DNA of 64,000 bases from JAPHSX01 sp039714395 (lineage in GTDB: Bacteria; Pseudomonadota; Gammaproteobacteria; Thiohalomonadales; Thiohalomonadaceae). The stretch spans positions 186,001 through 250,000 of the forward strand of contig JBDLJH010000001.1 in assembly GCA_039714395.1 (NCBI GenBank), written 5' to 3'. This document shows, one piece after another, positions 8,325 to 16,782 of this stretch. The number at the start of each line of letters is the position of its first letter. The first letter of the stretch is position 1. The position numbers and the translations under genes are program-made. The notes beneath the pieces are model-generated. The model did no database searches. It saw only the letters and a program-made list of their open reading frames with translations, and was not told the origin of the DNA.

Positions 8325-8684
8325 ATGAATATAGATGAATTGAAAGATGTAGTTGTGGATGCCCTGGATGACCTCAAGGGTGTTGATATTAAGGTGATCG
8401 ATGTGCGTGGCAAGACCAGCGTCACCGACGTGCTGGTGATTGCCGCAGGAAAGTCCACCCGTCAGGTGAGTGCCCTGGCCGATAACGTGGTGGTCAAGGT
8501 GAAGGAGGCCGGGCTACAGCCGCTGAGCATCGAAGGTGAGCGCGGCAGTAACTGGGTGCTGGTCGACCTGGGTGATGTGGTGGTACATGTGATGCTGCCC
8601 GAGACCCGTGACTTCTACAATCTGGAAAAGCTGTGGGGCGAGGCCCCGGATGAGGATTCTGCAGAGGGCGGCGACGCCCGCTAA
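8325..8684 (+). CDS. rsfS: ribosomal silencing factor RsfS
   Basis: Binds ribosomal protein L14 and blocks joining of the 30S and 50S subunits in starvation or stationary phase. The 119-residue protein contains DVRGKTSVTDVLVIAAGKSTRQ (quoted in part) and GSNWVLVDLGDVVVHVM, both typical of the family, with an acidic tail. It lies ten bases after nadD and two bases before rlmH. Confidence 0.95.
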   Translation: MNIDELKDVVVDALDDLKGVDIKVIDVRGKTSVTDVLVIAAGKSTRQVSALADNVVVKVKEAGLQPLSIEGERGSNWVLVDLGDVVVHVMLPETRDFYNLEKLWGEAPDEDSAEGGDAR

Positions 8685-8686
8685 CG

Positions 8687-9154
8687 ATGCAGATCCACCT
8701 CATCGCCGTTGGTCAGAAAATGCCCCGCTGGGTCGATGAGGGCTACGGTGAGTATGCCAAGCGTCTGCCCCCCGAATGTGCACTGAGACTGCAGGAGATC
8801 CCTGCCGGTAAACGCGGCAAGGGTGCCGATATCGCGCGTCTCACGCGCATCGAGGCAGAGAAGATGGACGCTGCCATTCCTAAGGGTGCGCGGGTGGTGG
8901 CGCTGGAGGTAAACGGCAAGCCATGGTCGACTGAGCAGCTCTCCGGGCGTCTTGAGTTCTGGCTGGGTGAGGGGCGTGATATCGCCCTGCTGGTTGGCGG
9001 CCCCGAAGGGATCGAGCCTGCCCTTAGTGCCCGGGCCGATGAGAAGTGGTCGCTCTCCTCGCTAACGCTGCCCCACCCGCTGGTACGCGTGTTACTGGCT
9101 GAACAACTCTATCGTGCCTGGTCGATCACCAAAGGCCATCCCTACCACAGGTAA
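8687..9154 (+). CDS. rlmH: 23S rRNA pseudouridine-1915 N3-methyltransferase
   Basis: SPOUT-family methyltransferase that methylates pseudouridine 1915 in helix 69 of 23S rRNA on the assembled ribosome. The 155 residues start MQIHLIAVGQKMPRWVDEGY. The SAM-binding trefoil-knot region has LLVGGPEGI, and the protein ends in the invariant RAWSITKGHPYHR. It is the last gene of the nadD-rsfS-rlmH cluster. The 60 bp that follow contain a short run of AGTCG repeats and no gene. Confidence 0.97.
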   Translation: MQIHLIAVGQKMPRWVDEGYGEYAKRLPPECALRLQEIPAGKRGKGADIARLTRIEAEKMDAAIPKGARVVALEVNGKPWSTEQLSGRLEFWLGEGRDIALLVGGPEGIEPALSARADEKWSLSSLTLPHPLVRVLLAEQLYRAWSITKGHPYHR

Positions 9155-9221
9155 GTCGTTAGTTTTTAGTCGAAAGTCGCTAGTCGTGTCACCTTGCGGT
9201 GAATAGGCATAAACTTTGAAT

Positions 9222-9827
9222 ATGAGATCAACACACGATATTTATCTGGCCTCCGCCTCCCCCCGCCGTCGTGAACTGTTGGAACAGATTGGCGTGAGCT
9301 ATGAGCTGCTTAAGGTTGATGTCCCCGAGGTGCGCGACCTGGCTGAGAGCCCAGAGGAGTATGTGCTGAGGGTGGCGCTGGCGAAGGCGCAGGCGGGTTA
9401 CTCCCTATTGGGTGTTGGTGATAACAAACCGGTGCTGGGTGCTGATACGGAGGTGGTGCTTGACGGTGAGGTATTGGGCAAGCCGCGAGACCGGGAGGAT
9501 GCGATGAATATGTTAAAGCGTCTTGCCGGGCGTGAGCATCTGGTGTTGAGCGGGGTGGCGATGGTGAGTGGTGATGCGCAACAGAGTCGTCTTAGTGTGA
9601 ACCATGTTCGTTTTCGTCAGATAGGAGATGATGAGGCGCGGGCCTACTGGCATACTGGAGAGCCTGCCGGCAAGGCTGGGGGTTACGCGATCCAGGGGCA
9701 GGCAGCCATGTTTATCGAACGCCTGGAGGGGAGTTACTCTGGGGTGATGGGACTGCCGTTATTTGAGACGGCACAGTTATTGTCTCAGTTCGGAATTGTC
9801 CCCCTGAAGCAGATAAAAGAAGAATAA
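9222..9827 (+). CDS. maf: Maf-family nucleoside triphosphate pyrophosphatase
   Basis: Hydrolyses non-canonical or surplus nucleotides (the YhdE subgroup acts on dTTP and UTP). The 201-residue product starts MRSTHDIYLASASPRRRELL, with the SASPRRRELL motif of the family. GADTEVVLDGEVLGKP and GKAGGYAIQGQA carry further catalytic residues. ATG 9222 is chosen over TTG 9216 because it gives the normal N-terminus. It precedes rng by 15 bp, as in many gammaproteobacteria. Confidence 0.93.
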   Translation: MRSTHDIYLASASPRRRELLEQIGVSYELLKVDVPEVRDLAESPEEYVLRVALAKAQAGYSLLGVGDNKPVLGADTEVVLDGEVLGKPRDREDAMNMLKRLAGREHLVLSGVAMVSGDAQQSRLSVNHVRFRQIGDDEARAYWHTGEPAGKAGGYAIQGQAAMFIERLEGSYSGVMGLPLFETAQLLSQFGIVPLKQIKEE

Positions 9828-9842
9828 CCGCGAGGAAGAGAA

Positions 9843-11306
9843 ATGAGTGAAGAGCTGCTGATTAATATTACCCCGCAGGAGACGCGCATCGCCTACGTCG
9901 AGAATGGCATGCTGCAGGAGGTTCATGTTGAGCGTGCACGCAAGCGCGGTCTGGTGGGTAATATCTATTGTGGCAAGGTGTGCCGGGTGTTGCCGGGGAT
10001 GCAGGCGGCATTTGTCGAAATCGGTCTGCAACGGACCGCTTTTCTGCACGCCTCTGACATTTTGTGTAATGAGGAAGCGAAAGAGGGGGATGCCCGTTCC
10101 GAGCAGATCAGTAGCCTGCTGCGCGAGGGCCAGAAGGTAACCGTACAGGTGGCGAAGGACCCGCTGGGTACCAAGGGGGCACGTCTTACCACCCATATGT
10201 CTATCCCCTCACGATTTCTCGTTTACATGCCGGGCAGTGATCACATCGGCGTATCACAACGTATTGAAGGAGAGGAGGAGCGTGAACGACTGAAGGGTAT
10301 CGTTCGTGAATATGCAGCCGAGTTCGCCCCCGGTGGTTTTATCATTCGTACTGCTGCCGAGGGGGCCGACCGTGAGGCCCTGGAGCGTGATATTCAGTTT
10401 CTCCACAAACTCTGGAACGAGGTGCAGGAGAAGGTCAAACAGGGTGGTGATGAGCATTTAATCCATGAGGATATGCCGCTGGTGATGCGTACCATGCGCG
10501 ATATTGCGGATGAAGATATCGAGAAGATCCGCATCGATTCACGCGAGACCTTTCAGAAGGTACACAAATTTGCCACCAAGTTCATCCCTGCCCTGGCGGA
10601 GCGTATTAGTCACTACTCCGGTGAACGCCCCATCTTCGATATTTACGGCGTTGAGGATGAAATTCAGAAGGCCCTGGAGCGTAAGGTGCAGCTCAAGTCG
10701 GGCGGCTACCTGATTGTCGATCAGACCGAGGCGATGACTACCGTTGACGTTAATACAGGCGCCTTTGTTGGCCACCGTAATCTTGAGGAGACTATCTTTA
10801 AGACCAATCTGGAGTCGGCCCAGTCGATCGCCCGTCAGCTGCGTCTGCGTAATCTTGGCGGCATCATTATTATCGACTTTATCGATATGGATGACAGTGA
10901 GCATCGTCGTCAGGTTCTACGTTCACTGGAGAAGTGTCTGGAGCGCGACCATGCCAAAACCCATATCAGCGAGGTCTCTTCGCTGGGTCTGGTCGAGATG
11001 ACGCGCAAACGTACTCGAGAATCATTGGAACATGTGCTGTGTGAAAGTTGTCCTACCTGTAATGGGCGCGGCACCCTGAAGACACCGGAGACGGTCTGTT
11101 TTGAGATCTTCCGCGAAATTATGCGTGAGGCACGCCAGTACGAAGCCCGCTCAATGCTGGTACTGGCGGCGCAGGAGGTGGTCGATATGCTGCTCGATGA
11201 AGAGTCGACCAGCGTCGCTGAACTGGAGGAGTTTATCGGCCGTCCCATCACCTTCCAGGTGGAGTCGCTCTATACTCAGGAGCAGTTTGATATTGTACTG
11301 ATGTAG
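9843..11306 (+). CDS. rng: ribonuclease G
   Basis: Endoribonuclease of the RNase E/G family that matures the 5' end of 16S rRNA and cleaves some mRNAs. The 487 residues begin MSEELLINITPQETRIAYVE. An S1 domain follows at about 35-125 (GNIYCGKVCRVLPGMQAAFV). The catalytic DNase-I-like domain has TTVDVNTGAFVG and GGIIIIDFIDMDD, whose aspartates bind magnesium, and the zinc-link is CPTCNGRG near residue 405. There is no long C-terminal scaffold, which separates it from RNase E. Start is backed by a GAGGAAGAG just upstream. Confidence 0.97.
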   Translation: MSEELLINITPQETRIAYVENGMLQEVHVERARKRGLVGNIYCGKVCRVLPGMQAAFVEIGLQRTAFLHASDILCNEEAKEGDARSEQISSLLREGQKVTVQVAKDPLGTKGARLTTHMSIPSRFLVYMPGSDHIGVSQRIEGEEERERLKGIVREYAAEFAPGGFIIRTAAEGADREALERDIQFLHKLWNEVQEKVKQGGDEHLIHEDMPLVMRTMRDIADEDIEKIRIDSRETFQKVHKFATKFIPALAERISHYSGERPIFDIYGVEDEIQKALERKVQLKSGGYLIVDQTEAMTTVDVNTGAFVGHRNLEETIFKTNLESAQSIARQLRLRNLGGIIIIDFIDMDDSEHRRQVLRSLEKCLERDHAKTHISEVSSLGLVEMTRKRTRESLEHVLCESCPTCNGRGTLKTPETVCFEIFREIMREARQYEARSMLVLAAQEVVDMLLDEESTSVAELEEFIGRPITFQVESLYTQEQFDIVLM

Positions 11307-11361
11307 ATGATACTTCAGATATTGATCCTTAACCCCGCGCTAGTGGACGGACTGGGCAACA

Positions 11362-14300
11362 ATGCTTCGCAACAGTAAGTTCAAGACATTTGTTTGGTAT
11401 ACCGGCGTAGGCTTGCTGGTGCTATTTGCCGTTGCTGTGAGTCTGTTTCGCATCTACTTCTCTTCGGTAGAGGAATATCGCGTACAACTGGAAACGATAG
11501 CGGGAAGCTATATCGGCCAGCCTGTCTCCATCTCTGGCATGGATGCCCGCGTGGTGGGTATCTCGCCAACCGTGATCTTTAGTGATGTTGCCCTGTTACA
11601 GAAAGGGGGTGAATCGCTCCTTACCCGTTTTGATGCGATCTCTATTTCCCTTGATCTTGTGGCCTCACTGCGTAACGTTGCTCCTATTATCGAGCTGACT
11701 GTTAGTGGCGCTAATCTGGAGGTGACCCGTCATCTCGATGGCCACTTTGACGTGAAGGGTCTTGAGTTGTCTGTACCGGAAAAGGTGGCAGCAGAGGGAG
11801 TTGAGTCGAATGCACTTGAGGATAGCCTTGCGCTAGGGGCCTGGTTCCTGAGTCAAAGTCGTCTGGCTGTGCGCGATAGTAGAATCATATTAAATAATAA
11901 AAAAAGTGGTGAGCGTTTCAGTTTTGATGATGTTGATCTGGAGTTGCGTAATGACGCTGATCATCATCGCCTTAACGGTTTTGTGCACCTGCCGAAGAAT
12001 ATCGGCAGGGAGCTGCGCGTGTCTGCTGATATCGAGGGTGATTTGCTGCAACGTAAGGGCTGGCGTGGTGCTGTCTATGTGAAGACAGAGCATCTGCAGT
12101 CTCGTCAGTGGCTACAGCAACTATCGTGGCAGGGGAGTTCCATTCGCTCAGGCCTGCTTGATCTTGAGTTGTGGAGTAACTGGGAGGAAGGTGAGCTGGA
12201 GTCGGTTTATTCCCGGCTGCAGGTCGCCAGATTGAAACTTGCTCGTGGTGAGCATGTTGGTGAGATCCCCCATCTTTCAGTCGATGGACATCTGCAGCTA
12301 CAGCAGGGTGGCTGGAGTCTTGATATGGACAGGCTACAGATCCAGCACGATGAGACTCTGCCGCTGCCAGTGCGACTGGCACTGACTCAGCAGGATGACA
12401 ATCTCACCCTTCAGGTCGATCAATTGCAGCTGGAGGCGGTTGCAGCGCTGCTCCCTTATCTGCCGCAACTCAATGAGCGATCACAGTCCATGGTGAGGCA
12501 GATGGCCCCTGCCGGGGTGATAACAGGACTGCGCTTACAACGTTCAGCAGATCAGCACATTGAGGCGCAGGGGGCATTAAAGGGGCTGGCCCTGATGCCC
12601 TGGGAGAAATTGCCAGGGGTAGAGGGCCTCAATGCTCAGTTTCGTTTTAACGGGGACGGTGGGCAGTTACAGTTGAATGCCGAAGATGCGACACTGACTC
12701 TGCCACGACTATTCCGTGCACCACTAGCACTAAGCAGTTTGAATGGTGAGTTAAGGCTGCGGCGTGAGCCGGATGGCTGGCGCTTGTTTTCTGACTCTAT
12801 TGCTGTGGCCAATAGTGACCTTTCTGCGCAGCTGGGCATGGAGTTGCAGCTGCTTGAGGGCAGCGCCCCGTGGCTCTCGTTACAGGGACGTTTTAGTGCG
12901 GATGATGTCCGTGCAGTACCACATTATCTTCCTGCAGGGATTATGAAAGAACGGAGTTTGCACTGGCTAGATAACGCCTTCAAAGCGGGGAGGGTGCCGA
13001 ACGGCTCGCTGCAGTATCACGGTTTTCTTAACCACTTTCCTTTTCGTGAGGCTCGTGGTCGCTTCGAGGTCTTGTTCGATGCCGAGGCGGTGCAGCTGCA
13101 TTACGGTGATGCCTGGCCCGACCTGCAGCAGCTGGCTGGCGAGGTACACTTCGATGGTCCCGGGATGTGGATCGATGCCAGCGGGGCCCGCCTGTTTGAT
13201 GCGAAACTGGGCTCTACTAATGTATCTATCGATAATTTCCGTTCGCCACGCCTGTTGGTTGATGGTGGGGGCGTGTTCCCCGCCAAGGATGGTTTGCGTT
13301 TCCTGCGTGAGTCTCCCCTGTCGAAGAATACCGGCAAGATGCTCGATACTATGCGGGCTAAGGGTGATGTTTGGTTAGGTCTGCAACTGGCGATACCGCT
13401 GTCGAAGAAGGTACAGAAAGTGCTGCCAGTGAGTGTCCGTGGCAAACTTGATTTTGTGCAAAGTCAGCTTGATGTTATTGACGGGATAAGTTTGACTAAA
13501 CTTGACGGTCGCCTGAACTTTACCGAGAACAGTTTTAGTGCAGAACGCATAACCGCACAGCTTTTTGGTAAGCCACTCAGTCTAGATATTTTCAGTGAGG
13601 AGGGCGATAAGCCGCAGGTGGTGGTGGCGGCCCGTGGCGGTAGTGAGCTCTCTGCTATGCGCGATGCGCTGAAGCTTCCACTGTTGAATTATCTGGAAGG
13701 AAGTACCGACTTGCAGGCACGCCTTAGCCTGCCACGTGGCGTAGCCGGCGAGGGCGTTGTGCTGAATGTGAGTTCTAATTTGTTGGGGGTAAGTTCGAGA
13801 CTGCCTCAACCCTTGGTGAAGCAGGCAGAATCGAGCCTGGAACTCGATTTGACCTTTCATCTTAGTGGCGTGCGTGGTGGTGAGGGCAGCCTTACACTGG
13901 GGGATGAACTTGGCCTTGTGTGGAAGCGCGGGGGAGCGGGCAAGGATCAGAGTCTACGCCGACTGCAGTTGCGTATGGGTAGTAGTAGTCCACTGAATTT
14001 GCCTGCGCGCGATGTTATTGAAGTTGTAGGCGAGGGGGGCAAATTGCACTTCTCCGGCTGGCGTGATGTGCTGCAAAATTTACAGCCGGAAGGTGACGCT
14101 TCGAGACAGCCCTTACCCGTGGTGGTATCGATGCAGCAGTTGCACCTGTTGAGTGATTCATCCAGTGAGAAGGGGGGGGAAGAGCTGAAGGTTTCTGATC
14201 TGCCCGCTATCAATTTTGCGGTAGAGCAATTTGCCTACGATGATCTACAGTTGGGCAGGGTTACGGTGAATATGGTGCCGCAGGGAGAGCAGATGTCGAT

Positions 14301-15027
14301 AAAGGACATCCACATGGAGTCGGAAATCTTTTCACTCAGTGCAAATGGGACTTGGAGCGAGGGGGGAAATACCTTTTTTAAATTTAATTTAACTTCCCCT
14401 AGCCTTGGCAAGATGATGCGACGTTTCGGCTTTGCCTCGGTGATCCAGGGGGGAGAAACCCTGGCTTCGGGGAAGGTGTGGTGGGCGGGAGCACCTACTG
14501 CGGTGACGCTGGCCGGGTTGAATGCTCAGCTGGGATTGTCGATTAAGGATGGCATCATGGTTGAAGTGGATCCTGGGGCGGGACGGATGCTGGGTATCCT
14601 TAGTCTGCCTGCGCTACCGCGAAGATTGTTTCTCGACTTTAGTGATGTGTTTAGAGAAGGTCTGGCCTTTGACGTTATCAAGGGGGACATTCGTATCGAA
14701 CAGGGGCAGGCCTATACTTCTAACCTGCAACTGGAGTCGACGCCGGCCAGTATCCTTATTAGTGGGCGCACCGGGCTGGTAGCACAGGATTTCGATCAGG
14801 ATATCTATGTGGTCCCCAACGTGAGTGACACGGTTTCGGTGGCCAGCGCACTGGCCTGGGGGCCACAGGCTGCGGCCCTGGTGGTGCTGCTGCAGGAGAT
14901 CTTTAAGTCTGATATCAAGGCCGCCACCATGACTCAATACCACATCTCTGGCAGCTGGCGCGATCCTGTGATTAAGCGCATCGTAGAGCAACGTGATGAG
15001 GAGGATGACTCTCTGTTCATTGATTAA
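11362..15027 (+). CDS. yhdP: YhdP-family AsmA-like phospholipid transport protein
   Basis: A 1221-residue protein with one N-terminal transmembrane helix (residues about 9-30, VWYTGVGLLVLFAVAVSLF) and a very long periplasmic part of repeated beta segments. It is the bridge-like architecture of YhdP/TamB/AsmA proteins that move phospholipids between the inner and outer membrane. GQPVSISGMDARVVGISPTV and the C-terminal IRIEQGQAYTSNLQLES region resemble the DUF3971/AsmA_2 segments. Its place after maf-rng and before a nitrilase gene is the usual one. No frameshift is visible across the gene. Confidence 0.93.
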   Translation: MLRNSKFKTFVWYTGVGLLVLFAVAVSLFRIYFSSVEEYRVQLETIAGSYIGQPVSISGMDARVVGISPTVIFSDVALLQKGGESLLTRFDAISISLDLVASLRNVAPIIELTVSGANLEVTRHLDGHFDVKGLELSVPEKVAAEGVESNALEDSLALGAWFLSQSRLAVRDSRIILNNKKSGERFSFDDVDLELRNDADHHRLNGFVHLPKNIGRELRVSADIEGDLLQRKGWRGAVYVKTEHLQSRQWLQQLSWQGSSIRSGLLDLELWSNWEEGELESVYSRLQVARLKLARGEHVGEIPHLSVDGHLQLQQGGWSLDMDRLQIQHDETLPLPVRLALTQQDDNLTLQVDQLQLEAVAALLPYLPQLNERSQSMVRQMAPAGVITGLRLQRSADQHIEAQGALKGLALMPWEKLPGVEGLNAQFRFNGDGGQLQLNAEDATLTLPRLFRAPLALSSLNGELRLRREPDGWRLFSDSIAVANSDLSAQLGMELQLLEGSAPWLSLQGRFSADDVRAVPHYLPAGIMKERSLHWLDNAFKAGRVPNGSLQYHGFLNHFPFREARGRFEVLFDAEAVQLHYGDAWPDLQQLAGEVHFDGPGMWIDASGARLFDAKLGSTNVSIDNFRSPRLLVDGGGVFPAKDGLRFLRESPLSKNTGKMLDTMRAKGDVWLGLQLAIPLSKKVQKVLPVSVRGKLDFVQSQLDVIDGISLTKLDGRLNFTENSFSAERITAQLFGKPLSLDIFSEEGDKPQVVVAARGGSELSAMRDALKLPLLNYLEGSTDLQARLSLPRGVAGEGVVLNVSSNLLGVSSRLPQPLVKQAESSLELDLTFHLSGVRGGEGSLTLGDELGLVWKRGGAGKDQSLRRLQLRMGSSSPLNLPARDVIEVVGEGGKLHFSGWRDVLQNLQPEGDASRQPLPVVVSMQQLHLLSDSSSEKGGEELKVSDLPAINFAVEQFAYDDLQLGRVTVNMVPQGEQMSIKDIHMESEIFSLSANGTWSEGGNTFFKFNLTSPSLGKMMRRFGFASVIQGGETLASGKVWWAGAPTAVTLAGLNAQLGLSIKDGIMVEVDPGAGRMLGILSLPALPRRLFLDFSDVFREGLAFDVIKGDIRIEQGQAYTSNLQLESTPASILISGRTGLVAQDFDQDIYVVPNVSDTVSVASALAWGPQAAALVVLLQEIFKSDIKAATMTQYHISGSWRDPVIKRIVEQRDEEDDSLFID

Positions 15028-15074
15028 TGTAGAAGCTGTTTTTACACACTATAAATGTTAGTATCCTCCGCTGT

Positions 15075-15413
15075 ATGTCTATGATTATTCGTCTTTTTCT
15101 GTTGCTTGTTGTGGCCATGCCGGTCTCCGCCGAGACTACGTGGGCACTGAGTGCGGCCGACTGGGCAAGGCCCCGTCATGGTGAGTGGTTGGCAGCACAT
15201 CCATCACTGCTTGCAGCGCTGGATAAGTTACAGCAGTCCCCTCAAAGTGTGTTGCAGCTTCGTTACCCCGGAGGCGACGATGGCGTGTTGTGGGTCGAAG
15301 AGTTACAGGCATGGCTGGTGGCCTTAGGGCTGGAGTCGGAGCGTATCGAGACACTGCCCGGAAGTGGTGGTAAGGCTGTTATTCAATTAGAAGTGGTAAC
15401 GATGCCAAAATAA
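15075..15413 (+). CDS. small exported protein of unknown function
   Basis: The 112-residue product has a clear signal peptide (MSMIIRLFLLLVVAMPVSAE, cleavage after about residue 19) and a mature part of about 93 residues without cysteine. I do not recognise a family. It lies between yhdP and the nitrilase gene on the same strand, with 47 and 27 bp gaps, and is probably cotranscribed. Codon use resembles the neighbours. Confidence 0.75.
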   Translation: MSMIIRLFLLLVVAMPVSAETTWALSAADWARPRHGEWLAAHPSLLAALDKLQQSPQSVLQLRYPGGDDGVLWVEELQAWLVALGLESERIETLPGSGGKAVIQLEVVTMPK

Positions 15414-15440
15414 GGCATCTTTTTAGACGGGAGAGAATGT

Positions 15441-16265
15441 GTGAGTCGTATTGCTGCGGTGCAGATGGCATCGGGACCGAATGTGAATGCCAACCTGCTG
15501 GAGGCTGCACGTCTAATTAAACAGGCTGCCGATGCGGGGGCCGAACTGGTAGTACTGCCCGAGAATTTTGCCCTGATGGGAATGAATGAGCAGGACAAGG
15601 TGAAGATTCGTGAGGACGATGGTAGCGGCCCGTTACAGGATTTTCTTGCCGAGCAGGCAGCGCGCAACCATGTCTGGTTGGTCGGTGGCACTATACCGTT
15701 AAGTGCCAGAGCGGCAGATAAGGTAACCGCTGCTTCACTGCTCTATAATGCCCAGGGCGAGCGGGTAGCACGTTACGATAAGGTGCATTTGTTTGACGTG
15801 TTGATCACGGAGAGTGATGAGCGCTATAACGAATCCGAAACGATTGAGCCGGGTAATCAGGCTGTGGTGGTTGATACTCCCTTCGGAAAATTGGGCTTGG
15901 TGGTCTGTTATGATCTGCGTTTCCCTGCCCTGTTCCGTAGCTTAATGGAGCGGGGAGCAGAGCTTATTTCTATTCCCTCGGCCTTTACCGCGATCACCGG
16001 CAAGGCCCACTGGGAGGTACTGCTACGCGCCCGGGCTATTGAAAATCAATGTTATGTGGTGGCGGCGGCCCAGGGTGGCTACCATGCCAATGGTCGTGAG
16101 ACCTTTGGTGACTCCATGGTGGTGGATCCGTGGGGCCAGGTACTGGACCGTTTACCCCGTGGCTCAGGGGTTGTGGTTTCTGATATCAATATAGATAGAC
16201 TGCATGATATCCGCCGCAGCTTCCCTGTGCTGGAGCACCGTAAGATTAGTTGTACATTACCCTAG
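15441..16265 (+). CDS. nitrilase-family carbon-nitrogen hydrolase
   Basis: The 274-residue cytoplasmic protein has the Glu-Lys-Cys triad of the nitrilase superfamily: Glu in VVLPENFALMG, Lys in YDKVHLFDV and Cys in VVCYDLRFPALFR. The LFDV segment and overall length fit the NIT1/NIT2-like branch that includes deaminated-glutathione amidase; omega-amidase is an alternative. The GTG start at 15441 follows GGGAGAGAATGT. Neighbouring yhdP-(hypothetical)-nitrilase order is conserved in gammaproteobacteria, where tldD often follows; here a terminator follows instead. Confidence 0.9.
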   Translation: MSRIAAVQMASGPNVNANLLEAARLIKQAADAGAELVVLPENFALMGMNEQDKVKIREDDGSGPLQDFLAEQAARNHVWLVGGTIPLSARAADKVTAASLLYNAQGERVARYDKVHLFDVLITESDERYNESETIEPGNQAVVVDTPFGKLGLVVCYDLRFPALFRSLMERGAELISIPSAFTAITGKAHWEVLLRARAIENQCYVVAAAQGGYHANGRETFGDSMVVDPWGQVLDRLPRGSGVVVSDINIDRLHDIRRSFPVLEHRKISCTLP

Positions 16266-16271
16266 GTGGTG

Positions 16272-16295
16272 TGCATCAACCCTTGATGCAAGGGT
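16272..16295 (+). other. two mutually exclusive perfect hairpins
   Basis: TGCATCAA (16272-16279) pairs with TTGATGCA (16283-16290). The overlapping ACCCTTG (16279-16285) pairs with CAAGGGT (16289-16295). Each has a 3-base loop and both cannot form at once. The block lies seven bases after the nitrilase stop and just before a terminator. Confidence 0.5.
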
Positions 16296-16302
16296 AATTT
16301 AG

Positions 16303-16334
16303 AAAAAAGGCGGCTAGTTTAGTCGCCTTTTTTT
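16303..16334 (+). terminator. Rho-independent terminator
   Basis: GGCGGCT (16309-16315) pairs with AGTCGCC (16321-16327) through one G-T pair and a 5-base loop. Flanking A and T runs extend the stem, and seven T follow. It ends the maf-to-nitrilase unit. Confidence 0.9.
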
Positions 16335-16339
16335 GTTTT

Positions 16340-16455
16340 GGAGGGTTTGTGCTGCTATCACGACGAATTGCACGCGTCCTCGACAGCGGGTTCCAGGCGC
16401 TGTCTACCGAATACATCCCTGTATTCGTGCACGCAACACTACGGGCTAACCCTCC
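16340..16455. repeat. hairpin-rich element with 8-bp terminal inverted repeats
   Basis: GGAGGGTT at 16340-16347 and AACCCTCC at 16448-16455 are perfect inverted copies. Between them are two perfect hairpins: GACAGCG/CGCTGTC (16382-16404) and GAATACA/TGTATTC (16409-16426). The block looks like a dispersed palindromic repeat, not a gene. From 16456 to 16744 I see nothing further that I can name. Confidence 0.5.
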
Positions 16456-16744
16456 CTCGGCTACCATGCTCGGCTATGTAGAAGGAGAGGGAAACCCTGT
16501 GCTAATAGCTTAGGTTATTTATTTCAATCGGGGCCGATCACTGTGGTCTGGAAAAGTTTAATCTAGCCCTGCCTATTTTGACCATTTTGGTTGTCTTTTG
16601 GAGTAGGTTGGGTATCTACGTTAAATTCACAACTCAAGACTCGACTCCGCGAACCTTATTTGTCTGGACTAGGCTGTTTCGGGTTAGAGGTGGTTCTAAG
16701 TATCCTTCTGAAAATCAGTGGGGTCAAACTGTAGCTTTAATGTC

Positions 16745-16767
16745 ATTCCCACGTTCCGTGTGGGAAT
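16745..16767. repeat. REP-like palindrome
   Basis: ATTCCCAC (16745-16752) and GTGGGAAT (16760-16767) pair perfectly around GTTCCGT. The unit resembles the CGTTCCCACGCT..GCGTGGGAAC type of palindrome dispersed in many gammaproteobacterial genomes. It lies just after the 3' end of the M16 gene on the other strand. Confidence 0.45.
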
Positions 16768-16782
16768 AATTTACAACCGTCG

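Noticed and set aside
11308..11379. ATG frame of 23 codons between rng and yhdP
   Set aside because: No ribosome binding site, overlaps the yhdP start and shows no protein-like feature.
16578..16769. 63-codon frame in the non-coding block after the nitrilase gene
   Set aside because: No family likeness or Shine-Dalgarno, and its end runs through the REP-like palindrome.
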